Below, piece by piece: positions 24,311 through 48,057 of a DNA stretch of 64,000 nucleotides. Origin of the DNA: Quercus robur (taxonomy: Eukaryota > Streptophyta > Magnoliopsida > Fagales > Fagaceae); assembly GCF_932294415.1 (NCBI RefSeq), contig NC_065541.1, forward strand, positions 57,530,290-57,594,289. The letters are read 5' to 3'. A program made the position numbers and the translations under genes. Every line of letters starts with the position of its first letter. The stretch's first letter is position 1. The notes under the pieces were generated by a model. The model did not search any database. It saw nothing but the letters and a program-made list of their open reading frames with translations, and had not been told where the DNA came from.

Positions 24311-24646
24311 TATGAATGTCTCTCTCTTTATTCTTTAACTTTAATAACCTATCTGATCTCACATCTTAGTAAGTCTCTCTCTTTTTTGAACTGTGAGTCT
24401 CTTATTGGTTGGCTTTTGCTTTTTTCCTGTTTTTGTCTTTTTAAATTTGGCTTTATCTTATCCCTTTTTGTTGGTCAGTGTGTTGGTCTTTAGTGTAACC
24501 TGTGTTCACTGTGTTGTGATTTGTGATTGGCATTGCGAAATTTTCTGATTGCAGCTGGCTATTGTGATTGGGGCGTATGTTGTGCTTGTCTGTTGTCTAT
24601 TGAGTGGGGTGGGGAGGGGGTAGATGGGCTCATGGGGTCGGGTAAA

Positions 24647-24697
24647 CAATAATTAAAGCAATGTAATGTGCAGCACATTACACTGCTTTAATTATTG
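24647..24697. repeat. Near-perfect palindrome, 25-bp arms
   Basis: The left arm 24647-24671 and right arm 24673-24697 are reverse complements with one mismatch and a 1-base spacer. The centre reads AATGTGCAGCACATTA. It lies in the 5' non-coding part of the hAT element. Confidence 0.85.
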
Positions 24698-25098
24698 TGC
24701 TGCACATGGAATGTATAATGTTCGGCTCTTTTAATGTAATATGTACAAGGGGCTAAACAATATAACAAATTAAAGCAGTATAATTAATGACAAATAAATT
24801 AAAGTAATATAGTTTATTGTTACGCTAAACAACAATAATTAAAGCTATATAATTAAATTAACCAATACATTATAAAAGACAAACTAATTAAATTATTTTT
24901 GTTTTTATTTGAGGGGTTATTATTAATTAAAATTGTATTAAAAATGGGTTGACTGTTTAAATTATAGTGAAAATTTTGTTTTTTTCTTGAGTATGAATAA
25001 CTTTCATATAACTAAGCAAAAATTTCTAATTAAAATTTTATTTTTTAAAATTCTTTTCAGGTTAATTTTTGAGTCATATTCTTAAGGCTAAAAGAATT

Positions 25099-27518
25099 AT
25101 GAGCAAACGAAAAACAATTGATGCATTCTTTAAGAAAAAAGATGTTAGCAATTCAGAAATTAGGACACCTGTGGCTGTAGAAACAAATGTTAATACTTCG
25201 ATGCCTGATGAACACCCCTCTAAATGTCCAAAATTTCAATTTAAAGAGATAGATCGTGATCCAGGAACACGTAAACAAATATGTGAATTTCCTATCAACA
25301 AACAAGATGAAATCCGACGAGCTTATCTCATAGAAGGTCCATACCAACCTAAAGATATAGACTATCCATACAATGATGATACTCATCATTGTCAATTTCA
25401 ACCTTCATGGATTGTTTCACATAAGGATTGATTGGAATACTCACCTTCAATGGATGCGATATATTGTCTACCTTACTACCTTTTTAGTAAGAAACCAATA
25501 GGTCGTCCCGGATCAGATGCATTCATTTCAACAAGTTTTAATAATTAGAAAAAGGTGAAAGATGGAATGAATTGTCCTTTAATTCGTCATGTAGGGAAAG
25601 AACCAAACTCCTCACATAAAATTGCTGTGAAATGTTGCGAGGATTTAAAGAATTATTCACGACATATTGACAAACTAATTGAGAAACAAACGTCAAAAGA
25701 ATTAGAGAATAATCGGTTGCGGCTCAAAACCTCAATAGAGTGTGCTCGATGGCTAGCATTCCAAGCTTGTGCTTTTAGAGGTCATGATGAAAGCCTTAAT
25801 TCAAAAAATAGAGGTAATTTTATTGAATTGATAAAATTCACATCAACTTTCAATGATAAAGTAGCTAGTGTTGTCTTGGAAAATGCTCCAGGAAATGCCA
25901 AATATACATCACTCACAATTCAAAAGGAGATTTTGCATATTCTTGCTAGTGATGTGCGAAATGCTATTCGTGAAGAAATTGGGGATGCAAAATTTTGCAT
26001 TCTTGTTGATGAAGCCCGGGATGAGTCGAAGAGAGAGCAAATGGCCATCATTTTGAGGTTTGTTGATAAAGAATGTTTCATTAAAGAGCGTTTCTTTCAT
26101 GTTGTGCATGTTAGAAACACTACTGCATTGACTTTAAAGAATGAGATATGTGCTGTCATTTCTCGTTACAACCTCCACATTGAAAATATTCAAGGTCAAG
26201 GATATGATGGGGCTAGTAACATGCGTGGTGAATGGAATGGATTACAAGCTCTTTTTCTTAAAGATTGCTCATATGCTTATTATGTACATTGTATGGCTCA
26301 TAGGTTGCAATTAGCTCTAGTTACAGCATCTAGAGAAGTAAAAGATGTTCATCAATTCTTTGATCATTTGGTTAATATCATCAATATGTTGTTGGTTCTA
26401 GTAAGCGTAATGATGAATTGCAACATGCTCAAGCAGAACAAGTTGAGAATATGATTGCTTCTAATGAAATTGAGACTGGAAGAGGTGCAAACCAGATTGG
26501 TACTTTGCAATGAGCTAGAGATACTAGGTGGGGATCTCATTTTCAATCTATTAGTAGTTTGATTAAAATGTTTAATGCTACTTGAAAAATTATCTACACT
26601 ATCTCTGAGGAAGGGGCTAACTATAAACAACGCGGTGATGCCGAGGGAGCTTATCAGGTATTAACATCATTTGAATTTATTTTAATCTTGCATTTGATGA
26701 AAGAGATAATGAGAATTACTAATGTTTTTTGTCAAGCTTTGCAACAACATTCTCAAGACCTTTTAAATGCCATGCATTTAGTTTCAACTACAAAATCACT
26801 TATTCAAAAGTTGAGAGATGATGGATGGGAGCCTTTACTTGCTAGTGTTATATCATTTTGTGAGCAACATGAAATTGATATTCCTGATATGAATGTTCGT
26901 TACACTAAAGGTCGAGGTAGATATCGTCGTCAAGATGATGATTTAACAATGGAACATCATTTTAGAATTGACATATTTACAGTTGCAATAGACTTTCAAT
27001 TGCAAGAAGTGAAAAGTAGATTTTGTGAGCTAACAACGAAACTTGTCATTCTTAGTTCAGCTTTAAATCCCAATGATGCTTTTAGATTATTCAAAATTGT
27101 TCATATATGCAATTTGGTTAAGAAATATTATCCTCAAGATTTCACTGAACATGAACAAGAACTTTTGGAGTCTCAATTGCAACATTATGAGCTTGATGTG
27201 ATAAAACATCCAGATTTTCAGAATATGAGTACAATTTCCGAGCTATGTAGGGGATTAAAAATTTCAGGAAAGTCTAAAATTTATTTTTTGATTGATAGAC
27301 TTATTCGTCTTGTGTTGACCCTTTCAGTTTCTACAGCAACTACAGAACGAGCTTTCTCAGCTATGAAATTGTTAAAAACAAGACTTCGCAATAGAATGGA
27401 GGATGAGCTTTTGGCAGATAATATGATAGTTTATATAGAGAAGGAAATTGCAGGGAATTTCACTATAGAGATGATAATGGATGAATTTTATTCCATGAAA
27501 AATCGTCGTCAAGCATGA
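25099..27518 (+). pseudogene. hAT transposase (ZMYM1-like, TTF zinc finger and dimerisation domain), inactivated
   Basis: The start MSKRKTIDAFFKKK is typical of this family. The TTF-type region follows (RRAYLIEGPYQPKDIDYP, then CQFQPSWI). The core contains CILVDEARDESKREQMAI and GQGYDGASNMRGEWNGLQ with the conserved acidic residues, and the C-terminus has the hAT dimerisation block (VSTATTERAFSAMKLLKTRL). It is broken by in-frame stops at 25429-25431 (TGA) and about 25546-25548 (TAG), a frameshift near 26385-26395, and stops at 26511-26513 and 26583-26585 (TGA). The last frame then runs clean to 27518. Two of the stops sit where the family normally has Trp. Expression as an active enzyme is excluded in this copy. 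Confidence 0.9.
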
Positions 27519-28024
27519 TTTGATCCGGTTGATGACCCGACCTGACCTGAATAATGGGAGATTTACTGAGGCTTAGTCCATGGAGCAGAGGCTTGGGCCG
27601 ACAAAAAATTTTTGGCCCGTTTTGTAGTCCGTTGTGAATCCTATGCGCATGATATAAAAGCCGTTTTTTTTTTGTGATTAGGGTTTTGTCTTGTTGTTTT
27701 TGAGAAAGAAAAACACTGTAGCCGCATATTGTAATTTTCTTTGATAATAGTGAAATCCCTGCAACTCTATGGACGTAGGCAAATTGCCAAACCACGTAAA
27801 TACTGTCTTGTGCGTGTGATTGTTTTACTTTTGGCGTTTTGTTTTCTCTATTTTTTTTGTTTCTCACAGGTTTGGAATTTCGATTGAATTCCCAACATGT
27901 TCAAGTATAGATATATGAAAGTTGATAATTTTGTATCCAATAAACTTAAGAATTATATTTAGTATATCTCTGTTACAACCCGGCCCCCCAAGTATGTATT
28001 CCTGGCTATGCCCCTGATCTCAAA

Positions 28025-29148
28025 GTGAACTAATCCCAAAAAAGTCATCTTGAAGTAAAGTAAATTGTTAAAAATATGATAGATTAAATCTTAAATGATT
28101 ACTCTAACACTAAATTGATTTGAAGCAGGCGGGAGATCAAATTAGACTTGAATAAACAACTAAATTTTGCATCAAACTAATTGAATACTTAATTAGATAA
28201 GATTGCAAGTACAAAGGGAACGAACTTACAAGCATAAAGTCTTCTACAAAGCCTAAGAACTACTTGAATTATCTAAGAACTACTAGATATCCCAATAATT
28301 TAAGCACAATTGGTCTTAGAAGTGCTCTAAATGTATTCTTGGTTGTGTGTGGTGTCCTTTACTTGTAGAATCATTCCCTATTTATAGTTGAGGCTTTGAC
28401 AGTTATGCTTGATTTTTTTTTCCTTAATTAACACTCATTGCCAAGTGTCTTGTTATTAGTTGGACTTGGTAACATCATATAACTACCTTGAGGCAATTGC
28501 TTCCTTTCTATCTTTATTTACTTAGCACGTGTCTTGCTGTTTGACTTTTTATTATCTGTTTGAGATAATTATCCATGATTTACTTGAGGTAAGTTAAGTA
28601 ACTGCCCAACATTGTATGTGCCTTTAATTAACTTGACTTGTCACTAATCTAAGTTTTAATATTTAGTTTAATTATATTCAACTTGTGCATCCATGATAAC
28701 TACTTTTTTTTTTTTTTTTTTTTAGTGTTTGATCCTACTCTTCCTTGTGTTCTACAACTTAATTAATTAACGAGGTCTTATATTACCACAAACAAACTTT
28801 TTTTTACCATAAATTTTTTATGTGTAATAGATTGTAACTGAGTGTTTGTCACTTTTAAATGAACCCATAACTTTTTATTCACTAATCAGTAATCACATTA
28901 AATAGATGAAGAGTTGTGATGTCTGATGACAATTGTGCACATATTTTTGTGGTACTTATTTTTTATTTTTATAATTATTTGGCCCAAGTAAGTGCAATAT
29001 CATGTTTATGTCTCTTATCTTTTTTAGTTTTAATCTCTTTCTCTTTATTTTATTTTATTTTTTACATCATCTTATCTCTACCTTAATCCATTTCCCTAAC
29101 CCCTCTATATATTCTTTACATTTCTTGAAAAAATAAATAACCCCATAT
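28025..29148. other. Intergenic, AT-rich, no gene seen
   Basis: This is a continuation of the DNA interrupted by the hAT insertion. It has T-rich runs (about 28704-28724) and short AT-rich words, with no coding signal and no clear transposon ends. Confidence 0.5.
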
Positions 29149-29748
<600 letters not shown>

Positions 29749-29759
29749 TTTTCACTTTT

Positions 29760-31590
29760 CTTGGTTCTTTATCGTGGAAGAATGAATGATATGAGAGAAC
29801 CAGTTATATATCTCATGAGGTGGTGAGGTTGGGGTGTGGGAATTTACATTTATACTAGTTGAGTTTGGAGATAGGTCATGAGAGTAGGGAAGATAATTAA
29901 CGAAGGAGCCACTAGCTGTATGCGTATTTGTATGTGACTTTATTGTATCATACAATTTGTATGTGCCAATTGCCATTAGCCATTTAACTAATAAATTTGA
30001 AAAAATATTGATCAGACAAGCGGTGCTTCCTAAAATGAGGGGAAAAGGGACGAATGGAAAACCAAAGTTTTCCTCCTAATTAGGAGGAGATCCTTTTCCC
30101 ATTACGGCAGTTTTTGCCTCACTTTGATTATTCAACTATATTAAATAAATTACATAGTTATTAAGTAGGTTTTGTTATTAAAATCATCTTTTGAGTTGTC
30201 ATGTAGGGATTTGGTTTTGGAACCTTAACTATTACGAAGTATATGCAGGTTTTTTTTTTTTTTGAGAGATATATGCAGTTACTCTATAATGTGAGATAGA
30301 AAAGTTAAAAAAATTCTTTTTATTTTTATTTTTGGTGGTCAAGAGGTTGACATTAAAAATTAATTACATAACATAAGTATCTCTACTTTCTTCTTATTGT
30401 TTTTTTAAACCATAAACATTTCTTCTAGAAGTAGGAGAAACACTTATGTCTTTACAACTTATTTGGGAGGAGAGAAAAGGAATAGAATAGGTCAAGAGAT
30501 TGGAGTGGATTTTCACAACTTGTTAGGAAGGGAGAAGGAATGAAAGGGAATTAAACAAAATGGATTTTAAAGGAATATTTTATATATTATGCTACTTGCA
30601 ATTTCAGTGAAAATGAATAGAATGGTTACAAAGAAATGCAAAGTATTTCATTTAATCCTAAGGAAAAGGCAAATAAAAGATAAAGAGTATAATAAAAAAA
30701 TATTGACCTTTTTATTCATTATTTTTAAATATTAATGTACCCAAAAAAAAAAAAAACTTGTTTTATATACTCTTAACTTTGGTCCAAATCAAATTGATCC
30801 CTTGTTCTTTTAAGTGTGAAATGATAGTTATTTCCTTGAACTTTGAGAAACCTCCAAGTTGATCCCTTGTTCTTTTAAGTGTGAAACGATAGTTATTAAG
30901 TCCTTGAACTTTGAGAAATCTCTAAATTGATTATTTTGTTACTAACAACATTGAATAAATAATACATCATATAAGATTAATTTCAAAGCTCAAAAATTTA
31001 TTATTATTATTATTTTAAATTGACGAGTCTTATCCATTTAAAAAAAAAAAAAAATCTTTGACAAGACTCTTTTGTTGACAAGACTCTTTTGTCAAAGTTG
31101 GTGACACAAACCTCCCACATAGAATGTATCTACAATCTGTCAATCTCACAAGCATACTATCAAGACTTAACTGTGCGCCTCATCATCACGACTCGCGAGG
31201 GGGCTAGAACTTTGGATACGTGGAGAAAAATTAGAATTGCAATCCAATCATGTCGGATTTAGGGCTCTTTTTGGTCCTCTCAAGAAAATAACATAATAAG
31301 CCTCAGCCCTCTAGATAGTTCCAGAATCCAGATTAGCCTCCACCCAAATCACTTTCCACAAAGAAGCCTCGGCCCCAAGTCTGGTAATCCAGCAACAGTT
31401 TATTCAAATGTTTTGGAAAGTGTTTAATCCAACTATTGTAAAAGGAAAAGATAATCCATGGATGAGGATAATCCATGAGATTATCACAAAAAGAGGATAA
31501 TCCATGAAAGTGTTTAAAGCTTTGAAATACTTGAAACAAAGAAAGAAAAAAATCGATACAACGAAACACACAAAGCAACATATATGTAAC
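29760..31590. other. Intergenic, AT-rich, small tandem repeat
   Basis: No gene was seen. At about 30789-30935 a unit of 65-70 bp (CCTTGTTCTTTTAAGTGTGA, then CGATAGTTATT and CCTTGAACTTTGAGAAA) occurs twice in tandem. A shorter repeat (GACAAGACTCTTTTGT) occurs at about 31060-31095. Confidence 0.5.
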
Positions 31591-31819
31591 ATTCAACAAA
31601 CACCAATGAAAGTAAATTTGAGGAACCAACTAAGCATATAGAAATCAAATTACATAGAGAAAACATCAAGGAATCAAGTAGATCACAAACACACTCACAT
31701 CAGCTACATCTTCCCCCTAGTCATGCACACTAACCCCACTGTTCCTTTCCATTTCTTGGAATCCATATACACAAACAAATAAATAAAAGCCACCAAAAAA
31801 AAAAAAAACCCATTAATTT

Positions 31820-42794
<10,975 letters not shown>

Positions 42795-43200
42795 TACACA
42801 ACCAAGATTTTTCTCAATACCAACACATGAAATGGAAGTAAATAGTATACAATTACAGTACACCACATTAACAAGGGTGGTACTCAATCATACACAATAA
42901 ACAAATCATTATTGAAAAAGAAGAAAAGAAAAACCCTAGATTGGAACATTAATGGTGAAAATTGTACATGGGTTTTGTTGTGATTGAAAGATGAACCCAC
43001 ATTAAAGCATGGAAATTTATTATCAAACAGCAAAAAAATGCAAAGGGCAATTTAGCAATAGAACCTGAAACAGCGAAGGAATAGTGTATGATTGACCTTC
43101 TAAAAGCACCACACAAGAGGGGGGAGAGAGAGAGAGAGAGAGAGAGGAGAGGTTTTTGTTTGTCTAGGTTTTGAGTGACAATTCTTAGCCGGCGCAAGAT
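42795..43200 (-). promoter_or_regulatory. ELF6 5' leader/promoter with CT repeat
   Basis: On the minus strand upstream of the ELF6 ATG there is a (CT)n tract (43124-43146 as GA on the plus strand). CT tracts are common in plant 5'UTRs. The open frame reading into MGNVEIP from further upstream (MSTTLVNVVYCNC...) is not conserved in ELF6 and is taken as leader. No clear TATA box. Confidence 0.4.
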
Positions 43201-43449
43201 AGCGTGCTCTGTTGCGATCAGGCTAGGTTACGCCGGGGCGGCATAGTGCACGGGTCGGTGGTTTCGTTTGGGCTAAGGTTTGAGGTGAATGGGGGGGAGG
43301 TTTGGATGTGTTATATATACCATCGGGTGCACGTTAGCATGAAGCGCCGAGCGGCCTGCGCTGTATGGATAGGGATTTCTATGGTGTGTAACAGGAGTAC
43401 GTTGTCCAGTGATGATCAAAAGATTTTCCATTTTTTTGCAGATATTTGA

Positions 43450-45213
43450 GATCAGAGAATACTTGTGGGGGTCCACATTAATTTCCTCACTTCCCAACTT
43501 GACGTGGCACTATTCAACTTTTTTGCTAGTTCAATGGCTAATAACACATTTTCAAACCTCATTTTTCATTTTTTTTTTTTATATTAACTTCACCTTTATT
43601 TTATAGTTTTTTTAAATAAATCAATTCTAATATATATATATATATATATATATTATTAATAAGCGATTTTTTTTTTCGTCTTCAATTTTTAGCGTACCAA
43701 AATATTCTAATATAAATTTTGGAGTAACATACCCTTTAATTTAATTTTTTTCCTACAAAAAAGCAAAAAAGTTTAAAATAGTAATACTATTTCATGTACA
43801 AAAGGGGAAAAAAATTGTTATTCTCACCACTCATTTGTATTCAAATATCTGATTATTTTTTATCTATTTGAATTTAAGTACTTCAATTATCTTTATAAAA
43901 GAATACAAAATTACTTCTTCTTCCAAAAAAAAAAAAAAAAACACTACCTCATGTAAAAACTACTTATTCTTACCCGAAATTTTTATTTTTTTTTTTATTC
44001 TTTAAAACATTTATTTATTTTTATTCAAATTCTATACAGTTATCACAAATTTCTATCCATTTACATTAACGTATATCATCTTTCTTTTGTTCAAATCTCA
44101 AATTTTTTTACTTATCACAATTCTTATCCCAATCAATAAATTTAAATGTTCCATTGAGTTTTTTTTTTTTTTTTTTTTTTTTTTGTTCTTTATCTTATTT
44201 TTAAACATTATTCCACGTTACTTTACCTCATTCTTTTTAAAAAAATAAATACATACGGTTATTTATATATCACTCTTAAGCGTTATAACACAAAACTAAA
44301 AAAACTAAAAAATAAAAAAGAGCATTATTGCAAACGCAAGGCGCATGTGATGAGTCTAGTACACACACACACTAATAACATGATTCATTGTTTGGGTTTT
44401 ATTATTTTGCATACTAAAATATTCTCACACAAATTCTTAAATTTTCTAAAATACCCCTATCTTTTAGTTAAATAATTTTAAATTTAAAAACACAAACTGA
44501 TTAAAAGAGTAATTTATTATTTCTAAGTTTTATATTTTTTTCTTTTATCTTCTTTGTCTGAATGACCACTTTTTATTTTAAATTTTAAATTTCAAACTTT
44601 AAACCTACTTACAAATAACTTAAAAAAACTTTACATGCTTTTTCCTTTATCTGAATTACCATTTTTTTTTATAGTTCAAAAATACCCTCATTAATGAAGG
44701 GTAACTTCAATTAGAAATAAGGTCATAAATGTTAAATAACAAGTTTCATTTTGAATTCAAAAAGATAACTCCTAAAATTTATAATTTTTTTTCCTTTCAC
44801 GTTCAAAAAAGAAATTACAGTTATGGTTTATCTTTAAAGTTTATCATTTTTATTTGTTTGAAAAATAAAAATTATATATTTCTAAATTATAATAGATGCA
44901 AATTATTAACCCTTATCCAAAAAAATAGAAGAGCCAATAAGCGTGCGTGCTCAGAGGCTAATATATATATTATTTTTTTTACACCCAGCAAGCCTATCAC
45001 AACGAGTGAACCCCAATATAAGTGAACGGCCTATTATATATGACATAAATGAGAGATAATTGTTGATATCAAACCGTTGTCAAACATAATATTTTTTAGA
45101 ATTATTGATGTGATTAGAAATATTTACTAAACCGCTAATAAAAACAAAAATATGTTTATTGTTGAATTTTATGTTTTGTGAGAGTTAAAAGATTAGTATT
45201 ATTAAAAGTAAAA

Positions 45214-45248
<35 letters not shown>

Positions 45249-46000
45249 AAAGTTAGTTAAAAAGGGGGGTAATTTATTATTAGTTCATTATCAATATTGG
45301 ACGTTTCAATAATGACAAGTTGACAACACATGAACTTTATTCACTTAAGTGAAAATATATAAAATTGGAGATAAGACAACTTCTTCATGTTTCATCAGTT
45401 TGACCAAACATGAAACTTGAGGCTCAAAAACAATCAATCTTACAACTTTCATTTCCAAGATAAGGGGGACTATCTAGCTAAGTGCACCCACAACAAAATT
45501 AGATTGCATGAAACTACTATAAATTTCTAGTATTAACCAAAGGTAAATTAACAGTGAATTTCCTATGTCATGGGGATGCCCTGTATGTCACGGGGATGCC
45601 CTATATTAAGTCCATGCTGCTTTGTGAATGTATGAGTAGTGACTACAATTGGGGGAATAAAAAAGGGAAAGAAGAAGGGTAAGGAAAGAGAAAATAAAGC
45701 TACAGGCAAAGAAAACAAAACATAAAATATTTTTTGTTTATATGTTTGGATGCAAGGAAAAGAAACGAGGGAAGGAAAAGGATTATCACTTTATTTGTTT
45801 CAGTATAATAAGAGGTTTTCTATAATTTCTTATGTTTGATATGACAAAAAAAAAAAAAAAATGAAAGTCAATGGAAACAAGGCAATATGTCATAATCTAA
45901 TGAAAGTCAATGGAAAGAAGCCAACATGTCATAATCTAATCAAATTTCATTTCGCTAATCTCAACATATATGTCAATCCAAATAGTTCATATTATCTCTA
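43450..46000. other. AT-rich intergenic DNA, microsatellites, no gene
   Basis: Very AT-rich with TA tracts (about 43630-43652, 45216-45242) and T-runs (about 44159-44183). Two small tandem duplications are visible: TGTCA(T/C)GGGGATGCCCT at about 45565-45605, and a 43-bp unit (ATAATCTAATGAAAGTCAAT, GGAAA) at about 45875-45940. No coding signal. Confidence 0.55.
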
Positions 46001-46166
46001 GACTTTAAGAGCATTTCTATTCGGAAATGTCATCATATCCTATTTTACTACCCTAAAAAGTTACTTTATTAATTATATTATATCATTTTATAACACACCC
46101 AATATCCCAACTTTTATTTTCTTATACAATACATTAAAATAATATATTTACACAATAAAATATATT

Positions 46167-46204
<38 letters not shown>

Positions 46205-46354
46205 CCTTCATCACTACCGTGAAGACCCAAAACCCCAACACAATTTATCCAAAAAAAAAAAAAAAAAAAACCAACACAGAAACTCATCCCAAACCCTAAA
46301 GAAACCCAGCACAGAAACTTAACCAACCATCAAGAACAAAGATCAACACCCAGA

Positions 46355-46546
46355 TCAAAAAAGATCAACACCTAGATCAAGAGACTTCAACTCTAAGCAC
46401 TTCTTGCACAAAAGATCAATACCCAGATCATAAATCTCCATGCACCACTTCAAGCTCAGCCTCTCTAGCTTTCCACACCCAACAGTTATCTTTGCTAACC
46501 CAACATCACTCACTCCCAAACACTTATCCATCCTCAACCCCCTCAC
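46355..46546 (-). pseudogene. Captured F-box/LRR-repeat protein fragment
   Basis: The minus-strand frame reads MRGLRMDKCLGVSDVGLAKI, then TVGCGKLERLSLKWCMEIYD and LGIDLLCKKCLELKSLDL: about two and a half cysteine-containing leucine-rich repeats. The wording is close to what I recall of F-box/LRR-repeat protein 3-type SCF substrate receptors. No F-box, no other repeats and no gene structure are present, and it lies wholly inside the TIR element. It is a transduplicated exon piece, not a gene. Confidence 0.7.
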
Positions 46547-47207
46547 ACTCGATAGCCCAAGCCTTTCTATACCCGTAAACCCAACAGTACGACATGTCCA
46601 GTACTTCCAGACACGGACACGCCCCTACCAACCTCTCCAATCCCTCGTACCTCAACCCGCAACCCTAGACCCACCGTGTCACCACAACCCACGGCCCACC
46701 ACATCGATCCCACCACGATCCACCACCGAAACTTAGCCCCAAACCCACGGCCAAAACTGATTAGTAAACCCATCACCACCCACAACCAAATCCAATTTGC
46801 AAACCTACAACCACGTCGATCTTGCTGTCACAACAACTACTGGATCCTTGACCACGCCAACCTCGACCAAAGAATCCTACAAACCCACAACCACATCGGA
46901 AACCCATGAATAAACCAGCTTGGTCTGAGATGAGCTATGGAGAGAGAGGGGATGAGAGAAAGGCTCTACCATGGCTCACGACCTCCACGCCTCCACCTCA
47001 GAAACTGATCGTGTCTCCAACGTTGTTGCCTCCATGCCGATCTAAGAGAGAGGAAGGTAGAATTTTTGGGTTTGAAGAAGAGGGTAGGAGGAAGAGAGAG
47101 CAGAAAGAAAGAGAGAAAAGGAAGAGAGAGAAAGATAATGAAATAATGAGAGAGGAGAGAGAAGAACCAAACCGATTAAAAAACAATATTTTGTTTATAC
47201 CATTGTG

Positions 47208-47245
47208 CTACAGTGCCGTCCTACTTTTAGGACGGTACTGTAGCA
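47208..47245. repeat. Hairpin, 17-bp arms
   Basis: GCTACAGTGCCGTCCTA is followed by CTTT and then by TAGGACGGTACTGTAGC, its reverse complement with one mismatch. It lies near the right end of the TIR element. Confidence 0.85.
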
Positions 47246-47639
47246 TTATGGCAATTTTTTTTTTTTTTTTTTTTTTTTTTTGCATTTTTACGTGTTTCCA
47301 TGTTTGGTTGTTGAGCTATTTGGGCCTTACATGCTAAATTTTCCTTACATTTGCCATATACTAGGCCCATTGTGAATGCTCTTAAGTGTTAGGTAACATT
47401 GAGATCTTAGAACTAATCATTTGCGTTTTACAATGGTGGGTAATACATCTATGGGTTAGTTCACAATTCCTTCTGATGATGTCAAAGATCATCAGTTAGG
47501 TCACTCATCCAATTAGAAACTTTTGATGGGCTTCTATAATTTGCAAGAAAATAAAACTAATTAAAGAGACCACTGAGTTGTACCTGGTAGGGAAACCTTT
47601 GATACTTAAGTTATTTAGTGGGGAAAAGAGAGAGAGAGA

Positions 47640-47968
47640 AAAATTACACTTTCAATTTAAACTATACCTCATTTTACACTTCCTCTCATGAACTATAGAA
47701 ATACAAGATTGATCCCCAAAATTATAACTCTAAAATACTTAACTCATTGTCATTTGTTTTGGGGTTAAGTCAAACGAAATTTAACATTAAAAGACAAATT
47801 TACCCTTCATTTCAAAACATATGATAAAGGGTAAATTTGTCTTTTAAATAAGAAAGTGACGGGAGGGGGTAAATGTTACATGAGTTTTTGTTTAGAAGAA
47901 CGATCATGCATTCTTGTAGTTCAAGGGAGGTAAATGTAAAATGGGTTCATTGTGGAAAAATGTAATTT
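47640..47968. mobile_element. Small TIR element, about 330 bp
   Basis: The left end AAATTACACTTTCAATTTAA and CTCATTTTACACTTCCTC are inverted relative to the right end (GGTAAATGTAAAATGGGTTC, AAATGTAATTT). A second internal pair (AAGACAAATTTACCCTT and AAGGGTAAATTTGTCTT at 47790-47847) is also inverted. GA-rich sequence abuts both sides, so the duplication cannot be read. Confidence 0.5.

Positions 47969-47972
<4 letters not shown>

Positions 47973-48055
<83 letters not shown>
47973..48055. repeat. Long (AG)n microsatellite
   Basis: An uninterrupted run of about 41 AG units. The open frame across it (repeating Glu-Arg) is an artefact. Its length makes it likely to be variable between individuals. 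Confidence 0.97.

Positions 48056-48057
<2 letters not shown>

Larger units (their letters stand above)
23366..28016 (+). mobile_element. hAT transposon (ZMYM1/TTF-hAT type), full-length but inactive
   Basis: A 4651-bp element with terminal inverted repeats CAGGGGCGGAGCCA and, at the far end read in reverse, CAGGGGCATAGCCA. A perfect 8-bp duplication flanks it. It encodes one transposase frame set (25099-27518). The first 1.7 kb is non-coding: G- and A-runs, a tandemly repeated GC-rich leader (about 23990-24310), a 25-bp-arm palindrome (24647-24697) and a probable intron ending CTTTTCAG at about 25060. About 500 bp of 3' sequence follows the transposase. It inserted 46 bp downstream of the solo LTR, and has decayed since. 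Confidence 0.92.
23358..28024. repeat. 8-bp target-site duplication of the hAT element
   Basis: ATCTCAAA occurs at 23358-23365 and again at 28017-28024, immediately outside the terminal inverted repeats. Eight-base duplications are the mark of hAT transposition. Confidence 0.9.
46009..47381. mobile_element. TIR element carrying an F-box/LRR gene fragment (Pack-type)
   Basis: The ends GAGCATTTCTATTCGG and, in reverse, GAGCATTCACAATGGG are inverted. TTAA lies immediately outside both (46005-46008, 47382-47385), compatible with a TWA duplication and PIF/Harbinger-like ends. The interior is GC-richer than the flanks and includes a (CT)n tract (46171-46200), a captured coding fragment on the minus strand (46355-46546), CCACCA-rich sequence and an inverted-repeat hairpin near the right end (about 47208-47245). 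No transposase frame is present. The class is inferred. The two TIRs are well diverged after the first 8 bp. Confidence 0.6.

Noticed and set aside
23655-24362. Arg/Ser-rich frames on both strands in the hAT 5' region
   Set aside because: These arise from the GC-rich duplicated leader and from A-runs. The transposase starts later at 25099.
42795-42887. Upstream in-frame extension of ELF6 (from MSTTLVNVVYC)
   Set aside because: ELF6 proteins begin at MGNVEIP, and the extension has leader-like AT composition.
46440-46909. Plus-strand Pro/Thr-rich frames in the TIR element
   Set aside because: They oppose or flank the captured LRR fragment, follow CCA-rich composition and show no domain.
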